NCBI GenBank assembly: GCA_029861675.1
Contig: JAOTYV010000052.1
Span: 1-20,668 of the forward strand
Source of the DNA: Alphaproteobacteria bacterium
GTDB lineage: Bacteria; Pseudomonadota; Alphaproteobacteria; UBA8366
Length of the DNA: 20,668 bases
Direction: 5' to 3'
In this document: positions 14,082 through 20,668 of the stretch, piece by piece
Layout of the letters: the number at the start of each line of letters is the position of its first letter
Numbering within the stretch: position 1 is the first letter of the stretch
Program-made: the position numbers and the translations under genes
The notes under the pieces: model-generated
Seen by the model: the letters and a program-made list of their open reading frames with translations, nothing else
Told to the model about the DNA's origin: nothing
The model's database searches: none

Positions 14082-15842
14082 TCAGAGATACTGCTCGTCG
14101 ATCGCCAATACCGACTCCGCCCCCTGCGTGATCGCGGTCGCCAGCGCCATGGCGCGCGGCAAAATGTGATCGCCATAAAACGCCGCGGTGGCGAGCTTCG
14201 CTTCGTAGAAGCCGGCGTCGCCATTCGCACTTTTCCCGGCTTCCGCGGCGACCAGCGCTGATTTTGCCATCATGCCGCCGCCGGCGACGATGCCGAAAAG
14301 GGTGAGATAGGCGTTCGCGCCCGCAAGTGCCCGGTCCGGTCCGTCTTTCTGCGCCAGGATCCAGTCCGTCGCGCTTTCCAGGGCCGCGATACCGTCGTCC
14401 AGGCGCCCCGCCAAGCTGCCAGCCGGACCGACGGAAGCGCCCGCCATCGCCTGCCGGGTTTCCCGGAGTTCCGCGATATAGGCGCGCGCGCCGTCGCCGC
14501 CATCGCGCAGCACCTTGCGGGTGACCAGGTCGATGGCTTGGATTCCGTTGGTGCCCTCGTAGATCGGTGCGATCCGGGCGTCACGGTAGTGCTGCGCCGC
14601 GCCGGTTTCTTCGATGAAGCCCATACCGCCATGAATTTGGACACCGATCGAGGCGAGTTCGACGCCTGTATCCGTGCACCACGCCTTGGTGACCGGCGTA
14701 ATCAGGTCGATCCGCGCTTGCGCAAGGCGGCGGGTGTCATCGTCGGGATGGTGTTTTGCCCGATCGAGCGTCGCGGCGGCGTCGTAGGCCAAAGCGCGCA
14801 TCGCCTCGATTTGCGCCTTCATGGTCATCAGCATGCGGCGGATATCGGGATGGTGAATAATCGCGCCGAATTGGACGCGTTCCCGGGCATAGTCGCGCGC
14901 CTGCTGATAGGCGCGCTCGGCGATGGCCAGGCCTGAAATGCCGATATTCATGCGGGCATTGTTCATCATCGTGAACATGCATCGCAGGCCTTCATTCTCC
15001 TTGCCGACCAGATAGCCGATGGCGCCATCGTTTTCGCCATAGGCCATGACACAGGTCGGGCTGGCGTGGATGCCGAGCTTGTGTTCCAGCGAGATGCACC
15101 GCAAATCGTTGCGCTGTCCGAGGCTGCCGTCGGCATCGACCATGAATTTCGGGACGAGGAACAGCGATATCCCGCGGTTGCCTTCCGGGGCGTCCGGGGT
15201 ACGCGCGAGCACCATGTGAATGATGTTTTCCGTCAGGTCGTGCTCGCCATAGGTGATGAAGATCTTTTGGCCTTTGATGCGATAGTGGTCACCGTCGGGC
15301 TCCGCCCTGCACCGCAATGCGCCCAAATCGGAGCCGGCTTGCGGCTCGGTCAGGTTCATCGTGCCGGTCCATTCGCCGGAGACCATTTTGGGCAGGTACC
15401 GGGATTTCTGTTCCGCGGAACCATGTTCCCCCAGCAGCTCCACCGCGCCCATCGTCAGGATCGGACAGAGCGCCCACGCCGTGTTGGCCGCGATCCACAT
15501 TTCCATGAGCCCGGCCGTCACCAGCCAGGGCAGTCCCTGACCACCGTGATCCGGATCGAAGGGAACGCTGGCCCAGCCGCCATCGACAAACGCCCTGTAC
15601 GCGTCGGCGAAACCGTCCGCGGTGCGGACCACACCGTTTTCGTAGGTTGCCCCCTGCTGATCACCCACCGCGTTGAGCGGGGCGATCACTTCGCGCGCCA
15701 GCTTTTCTCCCTCGTCGAACACGGCCGCTACCAGATCGCCATTGACCTCTTCGGCGGCCGGGAGGTCGGTGAGCTGTGACAACAGGCCGAGTTCGTCCAG
15801 CACGAACCGCATGTCTCGAAGGGGGGCGTTATAGGTGCTCAT
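14082..15842 (-). CDS. Acyl-CoA dehydrogenase with C-terminal extension (DmdC-like)
   Basis: The 586-residue flavoenzyme oxidises an acyl-CoA to the 2-enoyl-CoA, passing electrons to ETF. It opens with YNAPLRDMRFVLDELG, the typical start of the long family that includes 3-methylmercaptopropionyl-CoA dehydrogenase DmdC. Further motifs are PFDPDHGGQGLPWL, WTGTMNLTEPQAGSDLG (FAD/substrate signature), GQKIFITYGEHD, GIHASPTCVM and the C-terminal GGMGFIEETGAAQHYRD followed by IAPIYEGTNGIQA. The YEGTN segment is where the catalytic Glu of this family lies. An extra domain of about 130 residues follows, as in the roughly 590-residue members. Specificity is not readable, since many long-chain and DmdC-type enzymes look alike. 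The ATG at 15842 is preferred to a non-ATG start at 15887, which would add residues not typical of the family. It lies 118 bases after the FAD oxidoreductase on the same strand. Confidence 0.9.
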   Translation of the reverse strand: MSTYNAPLRDMRFVLDELGLLSQLTDLPAAEEVNGDLVAAVFDEGEKLAREVIAPLNAVGDQQGATYENGVVRTADGFADAYRAFVDGGWASVPFDPDHGGQGLPWLVTAGLMEMWIAANTAWALCPILTMGAVELLGEHGSAEQKSRYLPKMVSGEWTGTMNLTEPQAGSDLGALRCRAEPDGDHYRIKGQKIFITYGEHDLTENIIHMVLARTPDAPEGNRGISLFLVPKFMVDADGSLGQRNDLRCISLEHKLGIHASPTCVMAYGENDGAIGYLVGKENEGLRCMFTMMNNARMNIGISGLAIAERAYQQARDYARERVQFGAIIHHPDIRRMLMTMKAQIEAMRALAYDAAATLDRAKHHPDDDTRRLAQARIDLITPVTKAWCTDTGVELASIGVQIHGGMGFIEETGAAQHYRDARIAPIYEGTNGIQAIDLVTRKVLRDGGDGARAYIAELRETRQAMAGASVGPAGSLAGRLDDGIAALESATDWILAQKDGPDRALAGANAYLTLFGIVAGGGMMAKSALVAAEAGKSANGDAGFYEAKLATAAFYGDHILPRAMALATAITQGAESVLAIDEQYL

Positions 15843-15918
15843 GATGAGTCGCTCGGTTTCAATTGCTGACGGGGTCCGGCCACGCATGCCGGTTTGGGCT
15901 ATCCTGGTTTTTCTCGGT

Positions 15919-15934
15919 TAACAATTTAACAATT
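15919..15934. repeat. Tandem 8-bp repeat upstream of the acyl-CoA dehydrogenase
   Basis: TAACAATT occurs twice back to back (15919-15926 and 15927-15934) in the AT-rich gap 15843-15960. It lies 77 to 92 bases before the dehydrogenase ATG, a position where an operator or promoter would be expected. Function is not shown by the sequence. Confidence 0.5.
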
Positions 15935-15960
15935 CAGCGGGGCTCAAATTTAACTTTTCT

Positions 15961-17397
15961 TTATAATATCTTGCCGGGATTCATGATGCCATTTGGATCG
16001 ATAGCGGCCTTGATTCGACGCATCAATGATAGATCGAGTTCGGGCGTGTAATGATGGAATTCCTCCCGTTTCAACAGCCCGATGCCATGCTCGGCGCTGA
16101 TCGAGCCGCCCATTTCGGTGACGATATCGTGCACGATCCGATTGACTTCCGCCCAGCGGTCCATAAACGCCCGGCCGTCGGCCCCAACCGGATAGGAGAA
16201 GTTGAAATGCAGGTTGCCGTCGCCGACATGGCCAAACGGACAGGGCCGAACGCCGGGAATCAGCGCTTCGACAGCACCGATCGCCTGCCGGACGAATGCC
16301 GGTATTTTGCTGACCGGGACCGAGACGTCGTGCTTGATACTGAAGCCTTCCCGCACTTGCGCTTCGGGTATGGATTCGCGGATTTTCCAGATCTCGGCGC
16401 GCTGGGATTCGGACTGCGCGACCGCGGCGTCGAGCACCAATCCATCCTCGAATGCGGTCTCGAGCATCGATTCCATATTTGCCCCCATGCCGCCATTGGC
16501 GCGGGCGCCGGAAAATTCGATCAGGGTGTATAGCTCGTATTGATCCTGCAACGGATCGACAACATCGGGGATGTGTTCCAGGACGTAGTCGATCGGCCGG
16601 CGCGGGATCATTTCAAAACTGGTGACCGCGTCACCGCTTGCCTCGCGCGCCCGGGTAAGCAGTTCGATAACCGCGTCGAGGTCGCGTACCGCCGCGAAGC
16701 AGGTATGAACATCCTTCGGCTTGGGAAACAATTTGAGCACCGCGGCGGTAATCACGCCGAGCGTTCCTTCGCCGCCGACGAACAGCTGTTTCAAATCGTA
16801 TCCGGTGTTGTCCTTGCGCAGCCGCCGCAGCCCGTTCCAGATTTCACCGGACGGGAGGACGACCTCGAGCCCAAGCACGAGATCTCGCGTGTTGCCGTAG
16901 CGAACCACGTTGACGCCGCCCGCATTCGTCGAGAGGTTGCCGCCGATTGTGCACGACCCTTCGGCGGCCAGGCTCAGGGGAAACAGCCGGTCCGCGTCGG
17001 AAGCCGCCTCCTGGATGTCGGCCAGGATGCAGCCGGCCTCCACGGTAATCGTGTAGTTCAGCGGATCGATGTCGCGAACTGCCTTCATGCGCCCGAGATT
17101 GAGCAGAATTTCCCGGCCATTCTCATTTGGGACGGCGCCGCCGCACAGGCCCGTGTTGCCGCCTTGCGGCACAACGGCGATGCCGTGTGCACTGCAGATT
17201 TCGACGACCTTGGCGACCTGCTCGGTGGTTTCCGGGCGCACCATGAGGGCACAGGCGCCGACGTAGTAGCCGCGCGATTCCTTGAGCCAGGGCTCCAACT
17301 CGGCCTTGTCCTCGATCCATCCCTTGGCGCCCACGACGGCCTTGATTTGATCGAGCGCGGCGGCATCGGGTGGGTTGGCGGAAGCGTCGGGCGCCAT
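15961..17397 (-). CDS. FAD-linked D-2-hydroxyacid dehydrogenase (GlcD/D-2-HGDH type)
   Basis: The 478-residue protein is a VAO/PCMH-fold flavoenzyme that oxidises a D-2-hydroxyacid to the 2-oxoacid, usually giving electrons to a quinone, cytochrome or ETF. The FAD domain shows VVPQGGNTGLCGGAVPNENG, ITVEAGCILADIQ, GSCTIGGNLSTNAGGVNVVR and FVGGEGTLGVITAAVLKLFP. The C-terminal substrate domain shows SIKHDVSVPVSKIP, GHVGDGNLHFNF (389-400) and SAEHGIGLLKREE (434-446). His390, His397 and Glu436 fit the metal-binding positions of D-2-hydroxyglutarate and D-lactate dehydrogenases. The protein is complete, ending in the typical DPNGIMNPGKIL. No iron-sulfur domain is fused and no glcE/glcF partner is nearby, which favours the single-subunit type. 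The ATG at 17397 has AGGAC 7-8 bases upstream. The substrate (2-hydroxyglutarate, lactate, glycolate or other) is open. Confidence 0.91.
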   Translation of the reverse strand: MAPDASANPPDAAALDQIKAVVGAKGWIEDKAELEPWLKESRGYYVGACALMVRPETTEQVAKVVEICSAHGIAVVPQGGNTGLCGGAVPNENGREILLNLGRMKAVRDIDPLNYTITVEAGCILADIQEAASDADRLFPLSLAAEGSCTIGGNLSTNAGGVNVVRYGNTRDLVLGLEVVLPSGEIWNGLRRLRKDNTGYDLKQLFVGGEGTLGVITAAVLKLFPKPKDVHTCFAAVRDLDAVIELLTRAREASGDAVTSFEMIPRRPIDYVLEHIPDVVDPLQDQYELYTLIEFSGARANGGMGANMESMLETAFEDGLVLDAAVAQSESQRAEIWKIRESIPEAQVREGFSIKHDVSVPVSKIPAFVRQAIGAVEALIPGVRPCPFGHVGDGNLHFNFSYPVGADGRAFMDRWAEVNRIVHDIVTEMGGSISAEHGIGLLKREEFHHYTPELDLSLMRRIKAAIDPNGIMNPGKIL

Positions 17398-17498
17398 GTC
17401 TACGTCCTATCTTTGCTAAATCACGATCACGGTTTTTCGGGGCCCAGTTTAACCGGTTGCGGGGTGTAGAGTCCTCGCAATCTTATGGGGCAGACTGG

Positions 17499-17541
17499 AA
17501 AAATTCGGCCCGGCCGTGCACGTGCACACAGCCGGGCCGAA
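17499..17541 (-). terminator. Strong rho-independent terminator after the secreted-protein pair
   Basis: On the minus strand an 11-bp perfect stem, TTCGGCCCGGC (17541-17531) and GCCGGGCCGAA (17514-17504), is followed by a run of T (plus-strand A run at 17499-17503). The 16-base loop contains two adjacent GTGCAC palindromes. It starts about 20 bases after the stop of the promoter-distal paralog. Confidence 0.88.
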
Positions 17542-17560
17542 GGCTCTTTGTGTCTGAAGT

Positions 17561-18310
17561 CTATTTTCCGAACGAGGAGTCGCCGTCTTCGCCGGAATAT
17601 TGCGTGCCGAACTCAAAGGGGAATTTAAGGTTTCCCGTACCCGTGCCGCCGGTGCCGGACCCCAGGGCGTAAGCCGCCTCGTCGGTAGCGGCCTTTTGTC
17701 CCGGCTTGACGAAGGTATGGCCGAACCGGTTGTCCAGGGTGACACCCTTGAGGATCGTTTCCACTTGGGCTTGGTTCAATGCCTGACCGGACTTTGCGCA
17801 CATATAGCCGAACAACACCTTTTTAGGACGCCCGTTCGGATCCCGTGCCGACACATCCCACTCGGAATTGAATCCGGCACAATTCTGGTTCGTGCGTTGC
17901 AGACGGTACAATTGATAATCGATGGTGCCGTGCCAGGCCCGCGCAGACTTCGAAACCCCCATAACCTTCGACTGGCCGGCATTGCGATGCCAGGTATCGA
18001 GCATTTTTTCCATCCAATAGTGATAGTCGAGGATGGTTTGGTCGCCGATTACCCGGTCGTAGACCGCTTCCAGAACAATTCCGTCGGTCTCCACCAAGGC
18101 ATACTCCAAATGCTCGAAAGCGCCGGTATACCAAACACGCTTGGCCGAGGCTTTGCTGAGCGCAGAATTCTTGAAAGTAATGAGCGCCTCGCCCGCCGGC
18201 GCCCAACGCGTCACCGGCCATTTCGCCGTGAAGAATCCGGCTTGGCTGGCGAGAGGCAATAAGGCGACGAGTGCCGAGCAAGACAAAATTGCAATGATCT
18301 TACGGAACAT
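17561..18310 (-). CDS. Secreted protein of unknown function, tandem paralog B
   Basis: I do not recognise this family. The 249-residue protein has a clear Sec signal (FRKIIAILSCSALVALLPLA, cleavage probably after ASQA), so it is periplasmic or secreted. The mature part starts GFFTAKWPV. Conserved with the upstream paralog are APAGEALI, RVWYTGAFEH, IGDQTILDY, AWHG.IDY.LYRLQ, the stretch CAGFNSEWD, FGYMCAK, ILKGVT, RFGH.FVKPGQ and FPFEFGT. The Cys of CAGFNSEWD and of FGYMCAK are the two Cys shared by both copies and may form a disulfide. The C-terminus is Gly/Ser/Thr-rich. No membrane anchor or lipobox is seen. The ATG at 18310 has AGGAGATGG 9-10 bases upstream; an earlier non-ATG start would bury the signal peptide. 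It is second in the tandem pair and is followed by an intact terminator. Confidence 0.85.
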   Translation of the reverse strand: MFRKIIAILSCSALVALLPLASQAGFFTAKWPVTRWAPAGEALITFKNSALSKASAKRVWYTGAFEHLEYALVETDGIVLEAVYDRVIGDQTILDYHYWMEKMLDTWHRNAGQSKVMGVSKSARAWHGTIDYQLYRLQRTNQNCAGFNSEWDVSARDPNGRPKKVLFGYMCAKSGQALNQAQVETILKGVTLDNRFGHTFVKPGQKAATDEAAYALGSGTGGTGTGNLKFPFEFGTQYSGEDGDSSFGK

Positions 18311-18423
18311 GGCTTTTCCATCTCCTAGAATTGCGCGCCGATTTCGAAAACCGGGCAATGGTCCATCCGCGGGTCATAGATGCGGAAGAGCTAATGGTAC
18401 TCCTTAATTGAAAAGGGGCGCAT

Positions 18424-18447
18424 AAAGCCAATTTCAAGATCGCGTGA
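18424..18447 (-). promoter_or_regulatory. Shared upstream block of the secreted paralogs, copy B
   Basis: On the plus strand AAAGCC (18424-18429), four free bases, and TCAAGATCGCGTGA (18434-18447) form a 24-nt block matching one upstream of the other paralog in 19 of 24 positions without gaps. It lies 114 bases before the ATG of copy B, versus 118 for copy A. Read toward the gene it holds a TTGA that could be part of a -35 box, but no good -10 follows at the usual spacing. It could also be an activator site. Confidence 0.5.
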
Positions 18448-18582
18448 AAAAATTATGAACGGATGCCGTGTCCGCGTCCCATCCTTGTCGACGCGCGGTT
18501 GCCGTTCTGGAGAAAGGAGCGGGCGTCGCGTGGATTATCCGCAAGATTGCGGCCGGCCCGAAGGCATTGTAGGGACTGTTTT

Positions 18583-19326
18583 CTAGTTTCCGAAACCTGC
18601 GCCGCTTTCGACGTGGTGCGTGCCGAATTCAAAAGGAAATGCATGGTTGCCGGTCGCCGATCCTGCCGCGCCGGAAGCGATCGCGACGGCGGCCTGGTCA
18701 ACGGACGCCGTTTGGCCCGGTTTGACGAATCGATGACCGAAGCGCTTGTCGATGGTGACACCCTTTAGAATGTTCTCGACCCGATTTTCGGTTAGCGTCT
18801 CGCCGGCCTTGGCACACATATAGCCGAAAAAGAGTTTGCCGGGTCGGCCGTAAGAATCGCGCCCCGAATGATCCCATTCCGAATTGAAGCCGGCGCAATG
18901 TTGGTTAGCGCCCTGAAGTCGGTACAATTTATAGTCGATGTGCCCGTGCCAAGCCTGTGCGCGACCCGATTTGCCCCAGCTCTTCGACTGGCCGCGATTG
19001 CGGTTCCAGGTGTCGATCATGCTTTCCATCCAGTGCGGATAGTCGAGAATGGTCTGATCGCCGATGATCGTGTCGTAAACCGCTTCGACGACCAGATCCC
19101 TTGTCTCGAGCCGGGCATACTCAAAGTGCTCGAAAGCGCCGGTGTACCAAACGCGCTGGGCCGCGGCCTTGGCGAGTTGGGAATCCTTGAAGGAAATAAG
19201 CGCTTCGCCTGCGGGCGCCTTGGTCGCGACCGGCCAACTTGCCGAAAAGAAACCGGCTTGACCCGCATGGGGCGACAGGCCGATCGCCGCGGCGAAAGAT
19301 AGAATTGCAATAAATCTACGGGACAT
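18583..19326 (-). CDS. Secreted protein of unknown function, tandem paralog A
   Basis: The 247-residue protein is the promoter-proximal member of the pair and is about 60-65 percent identical by eye to copy B over the mature region; this is not a computed value. The signal peptide is SRRFIAILSFAAAIGLSPHA with cleavage after AGQA, and the mature part starts GFFSASWPV. The shared segments RVWYTGAFEHFEYA, IGDQTILDY, AWHGHIDYKLYRLQ, CAGFNSEWD and FGYMCAK, and the final FPFEFGT, are all present. The two copies align almost without gaps; differences cluster in loops such as SKSWGKSGRAQ and in the Gly/Ala-rich C-terminus. Even and selective divergence suggests both are functional. GAGGAGAGG is a strong ribosome site 8-9 bases before the ATG. 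The gene is divergent from the small His-rich protein gene, with 166 bases between. No known domain is visible. Confidence 0.85.
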   Translation of the reverse strand: MSRRFIAILSFAAAIGLSPHAGQAGFFSASWPVATKAPAGEALISFKDSQLAKAAAQRVWYTGAFEHFEYARLETRDLVVEAVYDTIIGDQTILDYPHWMESMIDTWNRNRGQSKSWGKSGRAQAWHGHIDYKLYRLQGANQHCAGFNSEWDHSGRDSYGRPGKLFFGYMCAKAGETLTENRVENILKGVTIDKRFGHRFVKPGQTASVDQAAVAIASGAAGSATGNHAFPFEFGTHHVESGAGFGN

Positions 19327-19443
19327 GGCTTAGTCCTCTCCTCATAATTGGTTTCGGATGCGATAAACGAGGCGCCACCCCTTCCTGATGCCATTGGGAT
19401 TAGGATTGGTTAGAGTCTATCCGCATTCGAGAGACAGGCGTCA

Positions 19444-19467
19444 AAAGCCTTCGTCAAAATCGCGTGA
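19444..19467 (-). promoter_or_regulatory. Shared upstream block of the secreted paralogs, copy A
   Basis: AAAGCC (19444-19449), four free bases, and TCAAAATCGCGTGA (19454-19467) match the block upstream of copy B. The block is 118 bases from the ATG of copy A and only 25 bases before the ATG of the divergent His-rich gene. It could therefore also influence that gene or simply overlap its leader. Confidence 0.5.
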
Positions 19468-19492
19468 CCTGGCTGTGAAAGAGAGCATTGAA

Positions 19493-19834
19493 ATGCCGCC
19501 GAAACGAAACCCGTTGCGCCTGAATAAGCTGCAATTGAAAACGCTTACGATTCTGCAGGCCTATGGCGACTCCGATCACGGTGTGGCCGATGACACGAAT
19601 GGCGAGATTACGGTGACCGTCCCGGCGCCGCATGGCGATCATTTCCACGTCGGTCAGCATGTGGTTTTCCTGAAAGACGCCACCGGCCTCATCAATCAAG
19701 GGGTGTGGACGGCGCTGGAACGAAAGGGGCTGATCAAGCCCTTGGTATTTCCGACGATTTGTACGATTACGCCCGACGGCATTGCCTATGACACCGGCTT
19801 GCAGGGCACCATCCTGCACGGATCGGGGCATTAA
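19493..19834 (+). CDS. Small His-rich protein of unknown function, possibly winged-helix
   Basis: This 113-residue cytoplasmic protein has no signal peptide. It begins with a basic stretch PPKRNPLRLNKLQLKTLTIL that could be a first helix. A His-rich middle follows with HGDHFHVGQH (His47, His50, His52, His56), and then GVWTALERKGLIKPL and TITPDGIAYDTG. The last part resembles the recognition helix and wing of winged-helix proteins, which is a guess from pattern. The cluster of His and Asp would suit metal binding. I recall similar sequences annotated as hypothetical proteins in alphaproteobacteria but cannot give a family number. The ATG at 19493 has GAAAGAGAG upstream; a longer frame from 19388 has no site and would overlap the promoter region. 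The stop is followed after one base by the methyltransferase ATG, so the two are co-transcribed. Confidence 0.78.
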   Translation: MPPKRNPLRLNKLQLKTLTILQAYGDSDHGVADDTNGEITVTVPAPHGDHFHVGQHVVFLKDATGLINQGVWTALERKGLIKPLVFPTICTITPDGIAYDTGLQGTILHGSGH

Positions 19835-19835
19835 T

Positions 19836-20552
19836 ATGTTTCCACAGATCCCCCTGCGGGACCTTCCGGTCGCCGCTGCAAACGACATCATCACCGCGAC
19901 TTTCGATTTGGCGGGGCGGCACGTGGTCGATATTGGGTGCGGAAAGGGCGGGCCGACGATCCATATGGCCCGCCAGGGCGCGACGGTGCTGGGGGTCGAC
20001 CCGGATGCCAGCCGGATCGCGGCCGCGCGGGAGGCTGCCGCCAAGGCGTCGGTCGAGGTCACTTTCGAAGTAGGAATTGCCCAATCGCTGCCGGTGGCGG
20101 ATGGCGCGCTCGATATCGCGGTGTTCACCAACAGCTTACATCACGTGCCGGTCGACGCCATCGCGGATGCTTTGCGCGAAGCCGCGCGCGCATTGAAGCC
20201 GGGCGGAGCCCTGATGGCGCTGGAACCGGTGCCGGCCGGGCCCGAATTCGAAATCCAGAAACTCTGGAACGACGAGACGGCGGTGCGCCAGCGCGCCTAT
20301 CAGGAACTCGGCCGCGCCGGCGACTACGGTTTGATGGCGCAAGAAGAAGTTTTCTACGGCAATGCGGGCCGCTATCGGGATTTTGCCGATTTTAAAGCCC
20401 AATTGACGTCGCGAAACGAGAAGCATGCCGCGGCGTTCGCGCAGCACGGGCCGGTCATTCGCGAACGGTTCGAGGCCCATGCGCGGAGTGACGGCGAAGA
20501 CATTGTTTTTGAGAAGGCGACGCGGATCAACGTGCTGGTGAAGGCAGGCTAG
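19836..20552 (+). CDS. Class I SAM-dependent methyltransferase
   Basis: The 238-residue protein has the Rossmann fold of small-molecule methyltransferases of the Methyltransf_11 type. Motif I is VVDIGCGKG (30-38), the acidic loop VLGVDPD has Asp55 for the ribose of SAM, motif IV is GALDIAVFTNSLHHVP, and ALKPGGALMALEP follows the expected strand. The C-terminal third (about 130-238) includes QKLWNDETAVRQRAYQELG and ALIKPG-free sequence ending INVLVKAG. Substrate is not deducible. GGGG lies before the ATG at 19836, and the gene starts one base after the small His-rich gene. An earlier frame start at 19782 would overlap that gene. The TAG stop at 20550-20552 lies exactly where a possible insertion sequence begins, so the true C-terminus could have been changed by insertion, though the ending looks natural. 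Confidence 0.88.
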   Translation: MFPQIPLRDLPVAAANDIITATFDLAGRHVVDIGCGKGGPTIHMARQGATVLGVDPDASRIAAAREAAAKASVEVTFEVGIAQSLPVADGALDIAVFTNSLHHVPVDAIADALREAARALKPGGALMALEPVPAGPEFEIQKLWNDETAVRQRAYQELGRAGDYGLMAQEEVFYGNAGRYRDFADFKAQLTSRNEKHAAAFAQHGPVIRERFEAHARSDGEDIVFEKATRINVLVKAG

Positions 20553-20668
20553 GGTCTGTGGACATTTAATGGATTCACACAGACTCTGAAATGTGATTCA
20601 AGCTTCCTTTTGAGGGGAGTTTGCATGAACACGGATCGATTTGTCATTAGCGACGATACTTGGGCGCG
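20553..20668 (+). mobile_element. Probable left end of an IS5-like insertion sequence, cut by the window
   Basis: The sequence changes after the methyltransferase stop: GGTCTGTGGACATTTAATGG begins at 20553, GTCTGTG (20554-20560) is repeated inverted as CACAGAC (20578-20584), and a short open frame starts 72 bases in. This layout (terminal repeat, short leader, transposase start) fits an IS5-type element. The bases CTAG at 20549-20552 match the YTAR target of that family. The right end is outside the window, so this is a likely but unproven call. Confidence 0.45.
20625..20668 (+). CDS. N-terminus of a putative transposase, partial
   Basis: Only the first 14 residues are in the window: MNTDRFVISDDTWA followed by an Arg. 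The pattern of a short acidic stretch and DDTWAR is like the start of IS5-family transposases, where TDxxWxxIxPLLP is typical, but it is too short to be sure. GAGGGGAG about 8 bases upstream is a good ribosome site. It may instead be an ordinary gene. Confidence 0.45.
   Translation, partial: MNTDRFVISDDTWA

Noticed and set aside
15066..17469. Plus-strand frames of 237 and 309 codons over the dehydrogenase and FAD oxidoreductase
   Set aside because: Both are antisense to enzymes with full motifs and show no recognisable domain.
1..20668. Search for CRISPR arrays, toxin-antitoxin pairs, phage genes or other defence systems
   Set aside because: No spaced direct repeats, and no recognisable defence or phage proteins were seen on either strand.

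Overview
The window looks like a GC-rich, densely coded chromosomal segment from an alphaproteobacterium. A Rhodospirillales-like, possibly marine, organism is my inference from the gene mix (acyl-CoA carboxylase, DmdC-type acyl-CoA dehydrogenase, TRAP solute receptor, MlaC-family lipid carrier) and the overall sequence style; no rRNA or marker gene proves it. No tRNA, rRNA, CRISPR array, prophage or recognised defence system is visible. The only likely mobile DNA is the start of an insertion sequence at the extreme right edge.

Layout. (1) 1-2355: the end of an ankyrin-repeat gene faces an ABC-F ATPase of the Uup type. (2) 2496-7239: a compact four-gene operon encodes an acyl-CoA carboxylase with separate biotin carboxylase and biotin carrier proteins and, unusually, two different full-length carboxyltransferases. 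A hairpin terminator overlaps its last stop codon. (3) 7261-9001, minus strand: a Gfo/Idh/MocA oxidoreductase and an MlaC/Ttg2-type exported protein. (4) 9206-11242: folate genes, with folB on the minus strand divergent from overlapping folP-folK; these are three consecutive steps from dihydroneopterin to dihydropteroate. (5) 11329-11649: a small XRE-type regulator, closed by a perfect 18-bp-stem bidirectional terminator shared with (6) an alpha/beta hydrolase (minus). (7) 12936-13994: an orphan TRAP solute-binding protein with its own terminator. (8) 14082-17397, minus: a DmdC-type acyl-CoA dehydrogenase downstream of a GlcD/D-2-hydroxyglutarate dehydrogenase-type flavoprotein. (9) 17561-19326, minus: two tandem paralogous secreted proteins of unknown function. 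(10) 19493-20552, plus: a small His-rich conserved-looking protein tightly coupled to a SAM methyltransferase. (11) 20553-end: probable left end of an IS5-like element abutting the methyltransferase stop codon.

How it fits together. Much of the window is ordinary metabolism: acyl-CoA carboxylation and oxidation, 2-hydroxyacid oxidation, uptake of an organic acid-like solute, and folate synthesis. The parts most worth a second look are the two-carboxyltransferase operon, whose subunits differ at the oxyanion-hole positions, and the tandem secreted paralogs. The paralogs share not only protein sequence but also an upstream 24-nt block and a 3' flanking block. The promoter-distal copy keeps an intact terminator, whereas the matching sequence after the promoter-proximal copy appears to have lost its second arm. 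All domain calls come from reading motifs by eye; no database search was run.
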